Source of the DNA: Gordionus sp. m RMFG-2023
Lineage: Eukaryota > Nematomorpha > Gordioida > Chordodea > Parachordodidae
Assembly: GCF_954871325.1 (NCBI RefSeq)
Contig: NC_088778.1
Location: 1,488,001-1,552,000 of the forward strand
DNA length: 64,000 bases
Direction of reading: 5' to 3'
Shown here: piece after piece, positions 53,101-63,849 of the stretch
Layout of the letters: each line of letters opens with the position of its first letter
How positions within the stretch are numbered: position 1 is the stretch's first letter
The notes under the pieces: generated by a model
What the model was told of the DNA's origin: nothing
What the model saw: only the letters and a program-made list of their open reading frames with translations
Database searches by the model: none
Position numbers and translations under genes: made by a program

Positions 53101-54346
53101 TAAAAAGTATTTTTGCAAATGGCTGCCAAATGAACGATGTTTTTTTTTAACATTATAAAATTGGGCGTTGGGATGTTAATAAAAGTTTAGTTTGGGGAAT
53201 TTTTTAATTTATTATTCGTACGGGATACAAATAAGGAATTATTCGATTCGACATGTATAATACCTAGACTGACGATTCATAATCAGCTGGAGACGCCATC
53301 TTGGTTACACTAATCATTATTAAAATTTTGAACGAGAGAGCTTAATTTATTCCTACATCTGGTGCAAACTTTATTAAAGAATTACCGGATCATCGAGAAA
53401 ATAAGGAGGCAAGTAGTTATCAATTTAATAGTAGTTTTTAACATGAGAATAATTACGATACGTATTACCAAAATGGCGGGTCCAGCTGAATTTCATTCCA
53501 CGACGCTTAAAAATGCATTTTAATGAATGAATGGTCAGCCTAGGTACTATATACGTCATTGGGTATACCCATGGCTCTAGGAACAATTATTCCCTCATGT
53601 CTTTCCAGTTCATGCTATTCTGAAGTTGAACAAGATCGCAGCCAGGCTTATATAAGAGTTACTCTTATTCGTTAAGAGATTCCCTAAAGTTTTTATTGGG
53701 TAAGGTTTTCGACCAATCGTGGCCCTCCGATTTTATCGTTTTGTTTTTTAAAAAATGGCGTCCTCAAGAAATGAACTGGCGGGGGGGGGCTGAAGGATAT
53801 ATTAACTAGATTATTTATCTGTTAATACTTTAAATTGATCATACTATACTTATAATGTTATACCTCAAAAAAAATGTATTTATCAGCTATATTTTTTCCA
53901 TATAGGTACCATATGGAGCATCACGATTTCCCAAGTGTACCCGGTTCTAAGCTACATTTGGTAAGCTTATTCGTTTACATCCATTTATTTTTATATGATT
54001 CACTATTAATAAGCATCCACAATTCTGTGTGAGGAGTAAAGGGAAAAGGGGGATTTCGCTTCTGTTTTGATAATATAACCTTTTACACAACAAAAAAATC
54101 AAGGTAAGAGCTATAGCCAAAGAATATTACGAAGATTTGCCTTGTCACACCTCGTGGTGCAAAGTTCTCTACGATTTTGTCTTCGATCCAGACATCGGGC
54201 CGTTCGCGAGAATCAAGAGACCCTCTATTCTCGATCAAGAAGGACACGATTCTAAACAAAATTGTTGCCCAAAGAAAGAAAAATGTGAAGATGGTCCTAA
54301 TGGCTTACCACCAATTGGGAATGGAGACATTTTTAAATCGCAATGA
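40217..54346 (+). CDS. DEGS1: Sphingolipid delta(4)-desaturase DEGS1-like, complete, six exons, 355 aa
   Basis: Exons 40217-40298, 40388-40539, 46583-46753, 49015-49379, 53906-53960 and 54104-54346 (TGA) join in phase (1068 nt). The enzyme sits in the ER membrane and converts dihydroceramide to ceramide. All three histidine boxes of the membrane-desaturase di-iron site are present at the positions known in the human protein: HEISH (89-93), HMDHH (128-132) and HMEHH (259-263). The start follows the family pattern [16 protein letters not shown], where MGQKVS also fits the N-myristoylation signal. An in-frame ATG 69 bases upstream (40148) is not supported by homology. The C-terminus is about 30 residues longer than in human, with a Cys/Lys-rich [12 protein letters not shown] tail. 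Introns 2 (6 kb) and 3-4 carry a LINE, a Gypsy fossil and several MITEs. Confidence 0.95.
41127..43894 (-). mobile_element. RTE-type LINE, near full length, inactive, with 17-bp target duplication
   Basis: Direct repeats AAAATAATTGGCTAGGT flank the element at 41110-41126 and 43895-43911. In minus-strand order the element has an apurinic-type endonuclease ([36 protein letters not shown]). A linker follows (42930-42515). The reverse transcriptase has [81 protein letters not shown] and MLYADD (about 41885). The C-terminal part is [33 protein letters not shown] and [12 protein letters not shown]. At 2.77 kb it is close to the usual RTE length (about 3.2 kb). The single ORF is broken into at least six frames, so it is dead. 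It lies antisense in DEGS1 intron 2. Confidence 0.92.
44160..44200. repeat. (TA)n microsatellite
   Basis: An uninterrupted TA run of about 17 units, then TATGTATATATATA, in DEGS1 intron 2. Confidence 0.9.
44505..44577. mobile_element. MITE family C fragment
   Basis: The right end (TTTAAAATCGTCCCAAACTG, then AGCCGTTCAACAACACC) matches the family C terminus. The left part is missing, and the fragment abuts the Gypsy fossil. Confidence 0.5.
44590..45640 (-). mobile_element. Ty3/Gypsy-type LTR retrotransposon pol fossil
   Basis: The minus strand shows remnants of a Ty3/Gypsy reverse transcriptase and the start of RNase H (a [13 protein letters not shown] active-site segment and an [15 protein letters not shown] RNase H segment). 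No LTRs were found. It is broken in many places and looks old. It lies in DEGS1 intron 2. Confidence 0.7.
46188..46250. repeat. (GAAA)n followed by (TA)n microsatellites
   Basis: About nine AAGA units with interruptions, then a TATATA run, in DEGS1 intron 2. Confidence 0.85.
46800..46926. repeat. AT-rich inverted and tandem repeat built on ATTCGA/TCGAAT
   Basis: Motifs AATCGAATAATTC and TTATTCGATTCGATTCG alternate on both strands, giving potential hairpins, at the start of DEGS1 intron 3. A related ATTATTCGATTCGACATG piece lies at 53230. Confidence 0.6.
48345..48615. mobile_element. MITE family A, copy 4, ends lost
   Basis: It keeps inner motifs of the family (GACGCCATTTTGATTACC, TTGATCATCGAGATA, AAAATGGAGGATCCAGCTG, TTGCATTCAACGACGCTT) without intact termini, in DEGS1 intron 3, about 400 bp before exon 4. 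Confidence 0.65.
49778..50114. mobile_element. MITE family A, copy 5, 337 bp, intact
   Basis: Same ends and length as the copy at 31235, inverted. Exact 8-bp duplications GTATTAAC lie at 49770-49777 and 50115-50122. It sits in DEGS1 intron 4, 400 bp after exon 4. Confidence 0.95.
50125..50265. repeat. Copy of the GGTCAGGAATATT dispersed repeat
   Basis: TCTTGGAGGAGGGGTCAGGA and AAAATATTGATACGGGTAAT match the units at 60340-60900. It follows the family A copy directly. Confidence 0.55.
50803..51052. mobile_element. MITE family E, copy 1
   Basis: The left end TATCGTCGGCCTAGAATTGG pairs with the right end CAATTCTAGATCGACGATA. The sub-terminal GGAGTTGCTCCACTTG pairs with TGTCGAGTGGGGCACT. About 250 bp, non-coding. 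A second copy lies at 58880. Confidence 0.75.
51065..51093. repeat. Perfect 13-bp hairpin
   Basis: CAATCAACAATAA, a TGC loop, then TTATTGTTGATTG, just outside MITE E copy 1. Confidence 0.85.
51331..51557. mobile_element. MITE family C (hAT-like), copy 3, with 8-bp target duplication
   Basis: Ends GGTGTTGTTAAACGG and CCGTTTAACGACACTA. Exact TGTTTAAA duplications lie at 51323-51330 and 51558-51565. The duplication and the TAGTGTTG-type end place the family among hAT elements. Confidence 0.88.
51647..51901. mobile_element. MITE family G, copy 2
   Basis: The left end CAGAGACCCGCAGAGGTACC and the right end GGGTCTGCGGATCTCTG are inverted repeats; CCCGGCCC-type blocks lie inside. The flanks do not match, so the target duplication is lost. 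Confidence 0.8.
52230..52650 (+). pseudogene. Decayed coding-like segment, unrecognised
   Basis: Plus-strand translation across frame changes gives protein-like pieces ([42 protein letters not shown]) with an acidic-basic composition unlike random AT DNA. It lies in DEGS1 intron 4. I do not recognise the source; it could be an old repeat ORF or a retro-copied gene fragment. Confidence 0.35.
53249..53561. mobile_element. MITE family A, copy 6
   Basis: It contains TAATACCTAGACTGACGATT near the left end and CAGCCTAGGTACTATATACG, then TCATTG, at the right. The left terminal repeat has an internal deletion. It lies 350 bp before DEGS1 exon 5. Confidence 0.75.
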
Positions 54347-54349
54347 AAC

Positions 54350-55985
54350 AATTATTGCAAAGTTGTTAAGAAGAGAAATTAACATTTTAGAAGTGAATTT
54401 GCTCAGAATGCTGTGATAAATCATATTTATAACGAACGATTTAAATTTCGCATTTTTATTTTATAAAAAAATATTCCCTCAGTCAGAATTAATATTATTA
54501 ACTTGCACTTTTTTGATTGGTTTGAAAAGCGGAGAAGTCCGCCATCGCAAGGCATTAAATTAGTCATCTCTTCATGTTAGTATTAATATCGTAGCACCCA
54601 AGGCACCAAAATTGTATTTTTTTTAAAAAGAAAATCTCACAAAGATCCCCTTAATTAATTAGCTTGTTTTTGATAAATATCAGTTTTTTTTATTAAGAAT
54701 TTTATTAGAATAAATTTGCTTCCACTAGTCACGTAAGATCTAATTTTAATTTTTTTTAGCCTAAATTTATTTTGAAAATTTTTACCCGCTAAATAATAAA
54801 AATATGCCGATGTTTACATGTCACGTGATTTTGAATCCCAAAAGCCATTTTTATTTTGTCCATTTACTACAACTAAGCGCTAATTTTGATTGGATAGCTC
54901 AAATTAACATTGTAACCCATTGTGGTGATACATAGCAATATGACCGAAAACTTGCTTCTTTTTTTTAAAAGCTCTTTATACATTTATTTTATTTTTTTCG
55001 AATAAAAATTCTCGGAACAATTATATCATAACATTTAGAAACAAAAAAAAAATTTGATGTATTTAATATTGAATTTTAAAATGTGATTTTTTTTTTCTTC
55101 TCATTTTGTAAAAATTGTTAGCTTATTTAATCATCATTTAAAAAAATTGATAATATATACATTCGTATATCTATTATTGTATTTATTTATTTTTTTAAAT
55201 ATCACGTCAAAAACCATTACCCCCCTTTTTTTATATATATGTTAAAGCAGTACATAAACTTGTATTTCTGATTGTTTGCCATTAGCTTATACCGATAAGT
55301 TTTAAGGAAATATATATATAATGTCGAGCTGTCTGTTTTATTATAATTCTATATAATATAAATGTTTTATATTAAAATAAATTAAAGTGTAGTTTTAACA
55401 ATGAATTAAGATTGAAAAATAAAATTGGCATGACATATCCTAGATTAACATGTAGGTCGATATCTTAATAGGGCACTTTTGCGCAAGCGCAATTCATAAA
55501 TTGATTTTAAAAATTTTTTTTAAAACAGAATTTAAATAGAATACATGTATCTAGGTATTATTTATAGAAAGAAAAGTATCTGTTAATAATTCTGTACAAT
55601 AGCATCATTATGACACCGCAAAGATAATGAGTATTCCAAAATGATTATAAATTTATATTAGCCATTTACATATTTTATTTAATCGTTAAGGAAAGTGGTA
55701 GCCAAACCAAGAGTTTTAAATAAAATAATTTGGAGGCAAAATTTAACATAGAGCCTGCCCCCTCCACTAAAATATTTTGATTCTCTAACCCCCATTTGTA
55801 AGCAAATCTACCCTCACCCCATTTAATTTTACAGAATGCTTATATACCTTCTTCCACTAAAAGCAATACGACTAATTTTACAGTTATTAGGAATTTTATT
55901 GTTTTGGGTAATACCAATCACAACACCATTATATTCTGTATCATAGTTTATAAATAGTGATTAAATATTAAAATCGGGGAATCAA
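54350..55985. other. Intergenic spacer between convergent DEGS1 and S9-peptidase genes
   Basis: AT-rich, with no recognised repeat family or coding signal. No canonical AATAAA lies very close to the DEGS1 stop. Confidence 0.5.
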
Positions 55986-55987
55986 AG

Positions 55988-58292
55988 TCAAGCCTTGGCA
56001 TCGCTGATAATTTTGTTGTAGAAATCGAGTTCGCATTCAAGAGCGCGTTTGATGTTTTTGGGGTCCTTAAAGCCATGTCCTTCACCTTCAATAAATTCGA
56101 TAAAAAAAAACTTATAATTGTAAAGTTAACGTCCAAAATTTGATTACACCACATTAACATTTTAATTTAATATTATTAGATTTTTCGTATATACTCCCTT
56201 AAATAAATATATTATTGCTTAGGATCCACACCCCCCAGAGTTCAAGATTCGTGCATACTGCATTTTAGAAGACGAAACCTAATTTTTAGCAGGAAAGAGT
56301 CGGGGTTTTTAAGCCATTTATATCCCCTTACCCAACCCCCCAAGTAATAATTAGGAAGCGAACAATAAAAAATAAAAGTTAAGTTTTGGTCGTAATTCTA
56401 ATAATCAAAACAATCACCATCGAAAAGTGTCAACGATGCAGGTATCCCTTTTTTGATGAGCGCCTCGTACATCATGATAGCTTGATTGGGAAGAACCACC
56501 TAAAAATAGAATTTAAAATGATTTATAAAAAAAGAACAACCAAAAGAATTTCGGTAAAAAATTTTGTCATAGCTGAAGAGGGAGGGGAAAAAAAACCGTT
56601 TTTTTGGGAAAAAATGTTTTTTTAAAAAAAAACCACTTACAATACTCACGGAAAATTTAATTTAGTGGACGATGTCCAAAATGATTTATAAAAAAAAAAG
56701 ATCCAAAGAATTTCGGTAAAAATTTTTCTCACTAGGAAGTCTATGCCGAGAGGGGGGAGTAAGGGGTTGGGGTAAAAAAAACCGTTTTTTGGCGGGGGGA
56801 AACATGTTTTTTTTTAAATTACATTTCCTCAAACTGATTTTTATAATACACAACAATATCCAATTTTGTAAATATAACCTACCAATATTTAATCATAAAT
56901 TTCTGAGAAAATGAATTTGTTCTGTATTATCTATTTAAAAATAAAAAAAACTTTGTTTTAAGTTTTTTTTTGACATCTTCAGCCACGAAAATATTTTTTA
57001 GCCAGGTTCGGTTCAGATTTGTGAACCCAGTTTTGATCAAGGTGGGTTCGACAAGGGTTTCAAAAGCGTCAATCAATCATTTTAAAAACCATTTATTACG
57101 GGTATATTTTATTCAAACTTATACGGGAACAAAATACATTTAAAATGTCATAAATATTTATTGTCTATATTAATATAGGAATCAGTGACGTAAAAAAAGA
57201 GGGAGGGGGGTGGCTATTGGGGGCCTTGAAACCCCATTAAATTTTAGAAGATGTTTAAAAATAGATTGACGTTTACAAAAAATACCACCTGGTTTACGGT
57301 ATCGGTTCGAAGTCCTGAAAAATTAAAATATCTGCTTCAACTAACACAAGAAATATAACTTTAGAAATGATTGACACTTTCATGATATTTAAAAAAGTAT
57401 AGTATACTTTATCCTCCTTTCCATGGATAAAAGCGACTGGAGCCTTCACCCGATCAATGTGATTGATGGGAGATCGTTCTTTATAAAGATTTTTTTGTCC
57501 ATCGCCAGTAGATTCGTTGTGATTGACGTCGCTTGACCGAAAATATATATTAAACCAATTAAGTAATTTATTACTCAGTGTAAAATTTAAGCAATTTCTA
57601 GGAAAATGTCGCTCCCTCATCATCAAGATTCCAAAATGCTAAGGCTATCGGTTCAGTTCGATTTGTAACAAATATTAATGTATGTTAGAAATTGGTTAGA
57701 ACCTTTTCTAACACAAACTTATTAGAATTTAAGATGCTATTCACTAAAATATAATATTGAGCCGTATAAAATTAAAATGTTTTTTGAGTATCGCCTCCGT
57801 CAAATTGTTATCTATTAAAAGTAAAAGGATACATTCTATGGTTCAGTTCAGAACACTTTTAATATGTTAGGTTAGATAGGCTGGTACGAATAAAATATAC
57901 AAAAAAATACATTTTTTTAAAAAAAAGAGATTACTTATGAGATATTTATCAAATCAAAAAAAAAAATTGATGTATTTTAATAATCGCTTTAAATAGGTTG
58001 GGATATCAAAAAATTTTTCCCAATGGTTTTAGAACTCACCTTTTTCGTTCCGGGTGACAAGCTCGGTTCAGATCCGGTTAATAATAACGGTTAATACCGG
58101 TTCGGTTCGAAACCTTGCTAGTTAGGGTCGACACGATAATTTGTTTTTTCTAGAATTTGATCAACCTAAAAATAAAATAATTTAAAATCATAACGCAAAT
58201 AAGTTCTTTACCCGCAGACGAGTATTTGGGTGTAATATTTTTCGAACTTATGAGTATCGTCTATTAGGGCCTCCAAATCGCAAATTCCGTAC
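55988..58292 (-). CDS. Prolyl-oligopeptidase-family (S9) serine peptidase, last four exons
   Basis: Exons 58292-58212, 57531-57408, 56499-56418 and 56085-55988 (TGA 55990-55988) join with matching phases 2, 0 and 1. The joined protein reads [20 protein letters not shown], then [45 protein letters not shown] and [19 protein letters not shown]. This is the C-terminal alpha/beta-hydrolase domain of S9 peptidases (dipeptidyl-peptidase or acylaminoacyl-peptidase-like). The catalytic Asp is expected in the GKED stretch and the catalytic His in GEGHGF. The Ser exon (GGSAGGY-type) and the propeller domain lie upstream and were not found before 64000. The substrate cannot be told. Confidence 0.88.
56516..56815. 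repeat. Two-unit diverged tandem repeat in an S9-peptidase intron
   Basis: AAAATGATTTATAAAAAAA, AAAGAATTTCGGTAAAAA, a GAGGGAGGGG-type purine block and AAAACCGTTTTTT recur with a period of about 163 bp. Confidence 0.65.
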
Positions 58293-58467
58293 CTTGCAAC
58301 TCCTTAAAAATTTTTTTGGGGGAGGGGGGCGATTGAAATATTAGGATTGGTAAGTCAAATCAGATTTTAAAATTTGTTGTTGTTGTTGTGATTAATCACA
58401 TACCTTCTGGTGCGATTGTAAACGGCTGATTCGATATTTTAGCCAGATGAGATATGGCCTAACCTTG

Positions 58468-58655
58468 AATTCATGGTGGCGCGATGGCGATCGCGATTTA
58501 ACAGCTGATCGATATATTTTAAAATCTGTTTATGAGATCAATTTTCATTTATTATTAATATTAATAATAATGTAAGAAATAATGGTTTTTAGATTATAAA
58601 AAAAACTGTCAGCTGTTAAATGGCGGCAATCGAGCCGCTATGACTCCGATGTAAG
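58468..58655. mobile_element. MITE family F (Harbinger-like), degenerate copy
   Basis: GCGATTTAACAGCTGATCGA and CTGTCAGCTGTTAAATGG are the inner inverted arms of the family. The outer ends differ from the intact copy at 26081. Confidence 0.6.
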
Positions 58656-58669
58656 ACTCGAGATTTGGC

Positions 58670-58800
58670 TAAACAGATGTTCAAACCTTCGTGCCATCCA
58701 CGAGAAAAAAATCTTCGGCAGGTTCGGATAATATTTTCCGGGATAAAAATATCGACTCGGCGGTTTTTAAAAAAAACAATATTCGATCCGTAATGGGACG
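58670..58800. mobile_element. MITE family C fragment
   Basis: GATGTTCAAACCTTCGTGCC and ATATTTTCCGGGATAAAA match inner family C sequence. The termini are missing. Confidence 0.45.
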
Positions 58801-58879
58801 CATTAAAAGTTTTAGATAGATTTCACAATTAATTTGTCAGCGTAATATTTTACAAAATAAAAAAAAACCTTAACAATTA

Positions 58880-59128
58880 AATCGTCGGTTTAGAATTGGA
58901 GTGTTCCATCTCGACATTTTCAAAATTTCTGCGTTTAGAAGTGGATATAATAACTTGTTTATACCAATCTAGATTTAAAAAAAAATTATTAATTTTTGCC
59001 CAGAGTTAATTGTCAAAAATTGATCGATAACTTTTTCCTTATATACTTTATTTTTAAACTTTTCACAGTTGATTTTCTCATTTTAAACATTTGTTGCAAG
59101 TGGAGCACTCCAATTCTAGACAGACGAT
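58880..59128. mobile_element. MITE family E, copy 2
   Basis: Left TCGTCGGTTTAGAATTGGAG and right CTCCAATTCTAGACAGACGA are inverted and match the copy at 50803. Confidence 0.75.
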
Positions 59129-59320
59129 ATAATGTAGTAGTATATATATCAGAGTCCCCTGTAATGCCCGATTCAGTATGGCATGGGCTGAGAAAGATGT
59201 TATACCGAATAAAAAATTAAAATTTGTATAAAAAAATCTATTGAATGTATATCAAAAAAAAAAAGAAGATCTAATTGATTTTAATAGGATAAATGCTACG
59301 GAATTTTATAAATTATATAT

Positions 59321-59830
59321 CAGAGCAGGCTCGGCACTAAACCCGGCCCGGGTAGTGCCTGAAAATTATTTTTAAAAAAAATCCGGGCCGGGCCGAAAAT
59401 TATTTTTAAAAAAAAATCCGGGCGGGCCAAAATTTTTTTAAAAAAAATATCCGGGCCGGGCCGAAAATTATTTTTAAAAAAAATATCCGGGCCGGGCCGA
59501 AAATTATTTTTAAAAAAATATCCGGGCCGGGCCGAAAATTATTTTTAAAAAAAAATATCCGGGCCGAAAATTATTTTTAAAAAAAATCCGGGACGGGCCG
59601 AAAATTATTTTTAAAAAAAATATCCGGGCCGGGCCGAAAATTATTTTTAAAAAAAATCCGGGCCGGGCCGAAAATTATTTTTAAAAAAAATATCCGGGCC
59701 GGGCCGAAAATTATTTTTAAAAAAATATCCGGGCCGGGTCGAAAATTATTTTTTAAAAAAACCGGGCCGGGCCGAAAATTTTTTTAAAAGAAAATCCGGC
59801 CGGGCCCTACAAATGGTACTTTAGTGTCGA
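59321..59830. mobile_element. MITE family G copy expanded into a minisatellite
   Basis: It starts CAGAGCAGGCTCGG. It ends GGGCCCTACAAATGGTAC, which is the complement of the family's GGTACCATTTGTACGGCCC region. In between are about 12-13 tandem units of roughly 36 bp, each a CCGGGCCGGGCCG block plus AAAATTATTTTTAAAAAAA. Units differ mainly in A-run length and lost GGGCC steps. Confidence 0.85.
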
Positions 59831-60339
59831 TGCGTTTTTCCGGCAATGTGTTATTTTTGCAACTTTAATATTGAGCGCCTTTTTAAAAAAATTTAAAAAT
59901 TGGACTTTACCGGGCTCTCATGAATTGTAGAAAAATTTTGCCAGTAAAATCCTTGAGTCATGTATATAAATATATGAGAAAAAAAAAATATTTAATATTA
60001 ATTATATTAAGTTTAAAAAGTTCGCGGGAAAAAATCATCCGGAAATTCAATAAGGGTAGGCATTCCAAAACATGGCGGCGTACATTCCGGCAAAATTAGA
60101 TTTTTTTTAAAATTAAAAACGAGCTCAAAAGATGATTGACAACTCGATGTGGGAATTAATGGCGATATCTTCCAAATTTTAGAAACAGCTGAGATATCGA
60201 ACCGAAACCCGGTTCAGCATCTTTTGTAAGATTTGTATGGAGAGGTGTTGTTAATTTGCTTGGTCGTAAATATTACGGTTCTTTTATCAGGCCGACCCGA
60301 TGTTCAGACTCGGGTTACCCGGGGGGGGGGGTGTATAAA

Positions 60340-60900
60340 ATATTTTTTTTTGATATGGGTATCAAATAAAAGGTAATTAAAATATTTTTTTATTGTATTA
60401 ATAATAATCACTCATAGAAGGCGGGTCTAGGTCTTGGGGGGTCAGGAATATTTTTATCAACATAAAATATCGATATGGGTATCAAATACCTACTAATTTA
60501 AATATCTTTAGATTAAAAGTATTTATTTTTTGTCTTGATGGGTAGACTGGGTCTGGGTGTCTTAAAAATATTTTTTTTTTGATATGGGTTTTATTGTAAT
60601 AATAATAGTCACTCATAGATGGCGGGTTAGGTTTTGAGGGGTCAGAATATTTTTAAACACAATATATCGATATGGGTATCAAATAAATGCTAGTATAAAT
60701 ATCTCTTGATTGTAATAATTATACTCTAAGTAGGAGCGGGATGTCTTAGTTAGTCAGGAATATTGATATAGGAATCAAGTAAATGGTATTTTAAATGGAG
60801 GGTAAAAAAATATTAATATGGAGGTCTTGTAGGGCCAGGAAATTTTTTTTTATCAACACAAAATATTTATATGACTATAAAATAGAAGCCAGTTAAAATA
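60340..60900. repeat. Diverged tandem array, unit about 120-180 bp
   Basis: Recurring motifs GATATGGGTATCAAATA, ACTCATAGA(A/T)GGCGGGT, TAGGTTTTGAGGGGTCAG and TCAACA(C/T)AAAATAT appear four to five times. An inverted copy starts at 63850 and runs off the window, and a single unit lies at 50125. Confidence 0.75.
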
Positions 60901-61519
60901 TTTTTCTACTAAAATAACAGTATTCACTCTTGGTCTCTTAATGGTAGTGTTGTTAATTGGTTGGTTGTGTAAAACCCAGACCCGGGGTTTGGGTCTAAAA
61001 AATCGACCAAACCGGCTCTGAGCATGAACCTTGAGCACAGACCCGAGGTTCAGACACGGTGTCCAGATGAATAATATTCTTTCAAATATTTCAAATAAAA
61101 AATATTTGTCAATAATATCGAACTTAGATACTAAAATCCGGCAGGCAACTCAGCTTACGGTTAAATATTTTTTAATCGGGACCACTTAGGGCTTTATAAA
61201 TACCAAATAGGATTAAAATGAATTATTATGTAGGTTAGCTGAGAGATTATCTCCAGCTATACCATCCGGATCCTAGTTAGAATTAGGTACGAACTGGGAT
61301 TTGTTAAATTTCATCAACTAGAGGACGAATATTTCATAATATACTTGATGAAAAATAAATTTATTTTCGGTCTTTTTTTAAATAATAAAATTAAGTATCT
61401 GGTATATCTAATTTTTTTGAATAAAAAACCGTGTTTTCTTATGTGATAAAAAAAAAAATTTGATTATATATTTGCGCATAATTTTAAAATCTAAAATATA
61501 GAAGTGATATTAAAGCCCC

Positions 61520-61714
61520 CCTAGTTTCTATAAACATAATCAAAATATTTTTATTTTACATTAAAAATTCGACATAAAATTGGATAAATTTAAGATATAT
61601 TTTTAAAAAAATTTCGTGGGCTCAACCCGACCAGGCTAAATTTTTTTTAAAAGATATTAGGCCCACCCCAGCCCGAAGCTGACTTTTTTTAAAAAAAAAA
61701 ATGCCCAGTCTCTA
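61520..61714. mobile_element. MITE family D, left-truncated copy
   Basis: TTTCTATAAACATAATCAAA, ATTTTTATTTTACAT and the AATTCGACATAAAATTGGAT segment, with a CCAGTCTCTA right end, match the second half of the element at 3935. Confidence 0.65.
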
Positions 61715-62089
61715 ATGTATTATTCCAACATTCTCGTTGAAAAAAGTGTATAATTATGAAAATTACGTTTTTTTTCCTTCTTTTTAAAAAAAAAAAAATT
61801 TCGGAAGATAAAGGAAATCAACACATTGGTTTTTAATTACGATGTTCAAAACTCTTATTCTAATATCAAAAAAAATATATTCGTAATCGTAAATAACATC
61901 CGCATTGCTTTTCTTATAATTATATAAAATAACCATATTAAAACTGAAACAGAATATAAAAAATTAAATCAAAAACATAATTATAATACTTAATTAATAT
62001 TATATAATCATTTAATTTTTAAATTCTCTCAAAGATATTACATAATTAGAGGAAAATAGAAGCGAACAAGTCAAAGTAAACATTATCAT

Positions 62090-62227
62090 CTAGATCCTGT
62101 ATCTAGATATAAAAATGTGGTATCTGTATCTAGATAGATTTTTGATTAAATAATCTATAACTATATATTATTTTAGACGTTGTATCGGTATCTAGATCCA
62201 TTTAAAAAGTATCTTTTAACAACTCTG
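62090..62227. mobile_element. MITE family B (hAT type), copy 3, left end lost
   Basis: It keeps ATAAAAATGTGGTATCTG, AGACGTTGTATC and the right end TTAACAACTCTG. The left terminal repeat is missing. Confidence 0.8.
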
Positions 62228-62229
62228 AT

Positions 62230-63155
62230 TATTATAAACAAATTACCACCCCAACCTAATTTACCATTTAACAGTGAATGAAGTGAAACGAAACGCAACT
62301 AAAGAGTATTATTATTATTCCTAAATATAAAAATAAAAAGGGGGGTAAACAAAATATTACATATTGAAATTAAATGAAATAAAGATTCAATTTATGTTGT
62401 AAATTTATATAATTTGTGATGAAAATATCAAAGTACATCTCGCATGCGTTTTTTTTAATAATATTAATATATTTTATAAAAATATTAAAATTTAGGAGAA
62501 AATGGTAAACCTCATAAGATATTCTTAACTGCTGATTCATCTATCAGCATTGCTGAGTTCGATAAAAATGACGGTGGAATGAGAATTTTCTCCTTACTTT
62601 TATAATAGTTGTCACTGGATATTTGAAAATAACGTCCAATTTTTATTCGTTATAATCCCCTCCCCCCCCCCTTCAGGACAGGTTCGATCCATTAAAACTA
62701 GGTGTAAATTGTGTCCTGAGTCTAAATATATTTAAAGCACTGATATTTCGATATTATTTGTTAAAAATATTACCGATCAACTAGGCCTAATATTTAACAT
62801 TAAAAAAAATTTCCCAAGCAAATTCCAAGGCCATATTAATTTTTAAAAAAAAATTCCCCCAGGCCCAAACCAAAAATTTGTAAGAATTTTGATAGTTGAG
62901 AACCTGAAATAAAATATTTTCAAAAAAAAATAAATAAAGAATTTTAAAAATACAAATCAAAATCAAATTTTATGGGCCTTAGTTTTTTTTGATAAGGCCT
63001 AGCTCAGGCCTGCAAAAATTTTTGTTTTAGGTCAATGTCTGATCTAAAGTTAATAATAAAAAAAAATTCTTAAGAATCCAAGCACACAATAACTTTGAAA
63101 ATATCCCCAAGCCTAGCCCAATATAATTTATAAAAAATTTTTCCAAAGCCCAGTT
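62230..63155. other. Spacer, nothing recognised
   Basis: AT-rich DNA with scattered AGGCC and CCCAGGCCC pieces that hint at further GC-block repeats. No gene was seen. Confidence 0.4.
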
Positions 63156-63180
63156 CCGACCCATTATAATTTTAAAAAAA

Positions 63181-63625
63181 AATTTCTCAAACCTTCCCTC
63201 GACAAATACGGCAGATATAAATATTGAAATTCCTATTTTCAAAAAATCATAGGATTTTCCACCCTTGAGCTGAGCCTATTACTCTCCTCACCCAAATATG
63301 ATTATTATCACAAATTTAAATTTATTCTAAATATTACAATAAGAAATAAATGGCAAAATTTTTATGTAAATTGCGTGGGACTTGGTTTTTTGATCAAAAA
63401 AAATTTCTCAAACCTTCCCTCGACAAATACGGCAGATATAAATATTGAAATTCCTATTTTCAAAAAATCATAGGATTTTCCACCCTTGAGCTGAGCCTAT
63501 TACTCTCCTCACCCAAATATGATTATTATCACAAATAAATTTATTCTAAATATTACAATAAGAAATAAATGGCAAAATTTTTATGTAAATTGCGTGGGAC
63601 TTGGTTTTTTGATCAAAAAAAATTT
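63181..63625. repeat. Recent tandem duplication, period about 221 bp
   Basis: AATTTCTCAAACCTTCCCTC starts copy 1 at 63181 and copy 2 at 63402. Both run to GACTTGGTTTTTTGATCAAA. They differ mainly by a few bases near 63310 and 63531. Confidence 0.92.
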
Positions 63626-63849
63626 TCAGATAGATACTACTCAAAGTATAGGAATTTCCTAAATACCAACCTGATTTGCTAAATAACGACCAAAATTCAT
63701 TAAAATATAATAAGACCCCTTATTTATAAAAATAAATGATTTTAGATATAACTTTAACATTTTATTTTTGTTAAATATGCCATTTTATATCGGATCGGAT
63801 CGGCAAATTTTATAATAATGGCCGATAACCCATACTTAAAATAGGTGAA

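Noticed and set aside
54177-54416. 79-codon frame overlapping the last DEGS1 exon
   Set aside because: Different frame; the frame ending at 54346 carries the conserved desaturase C-terminus and joins exon 5 in phase.
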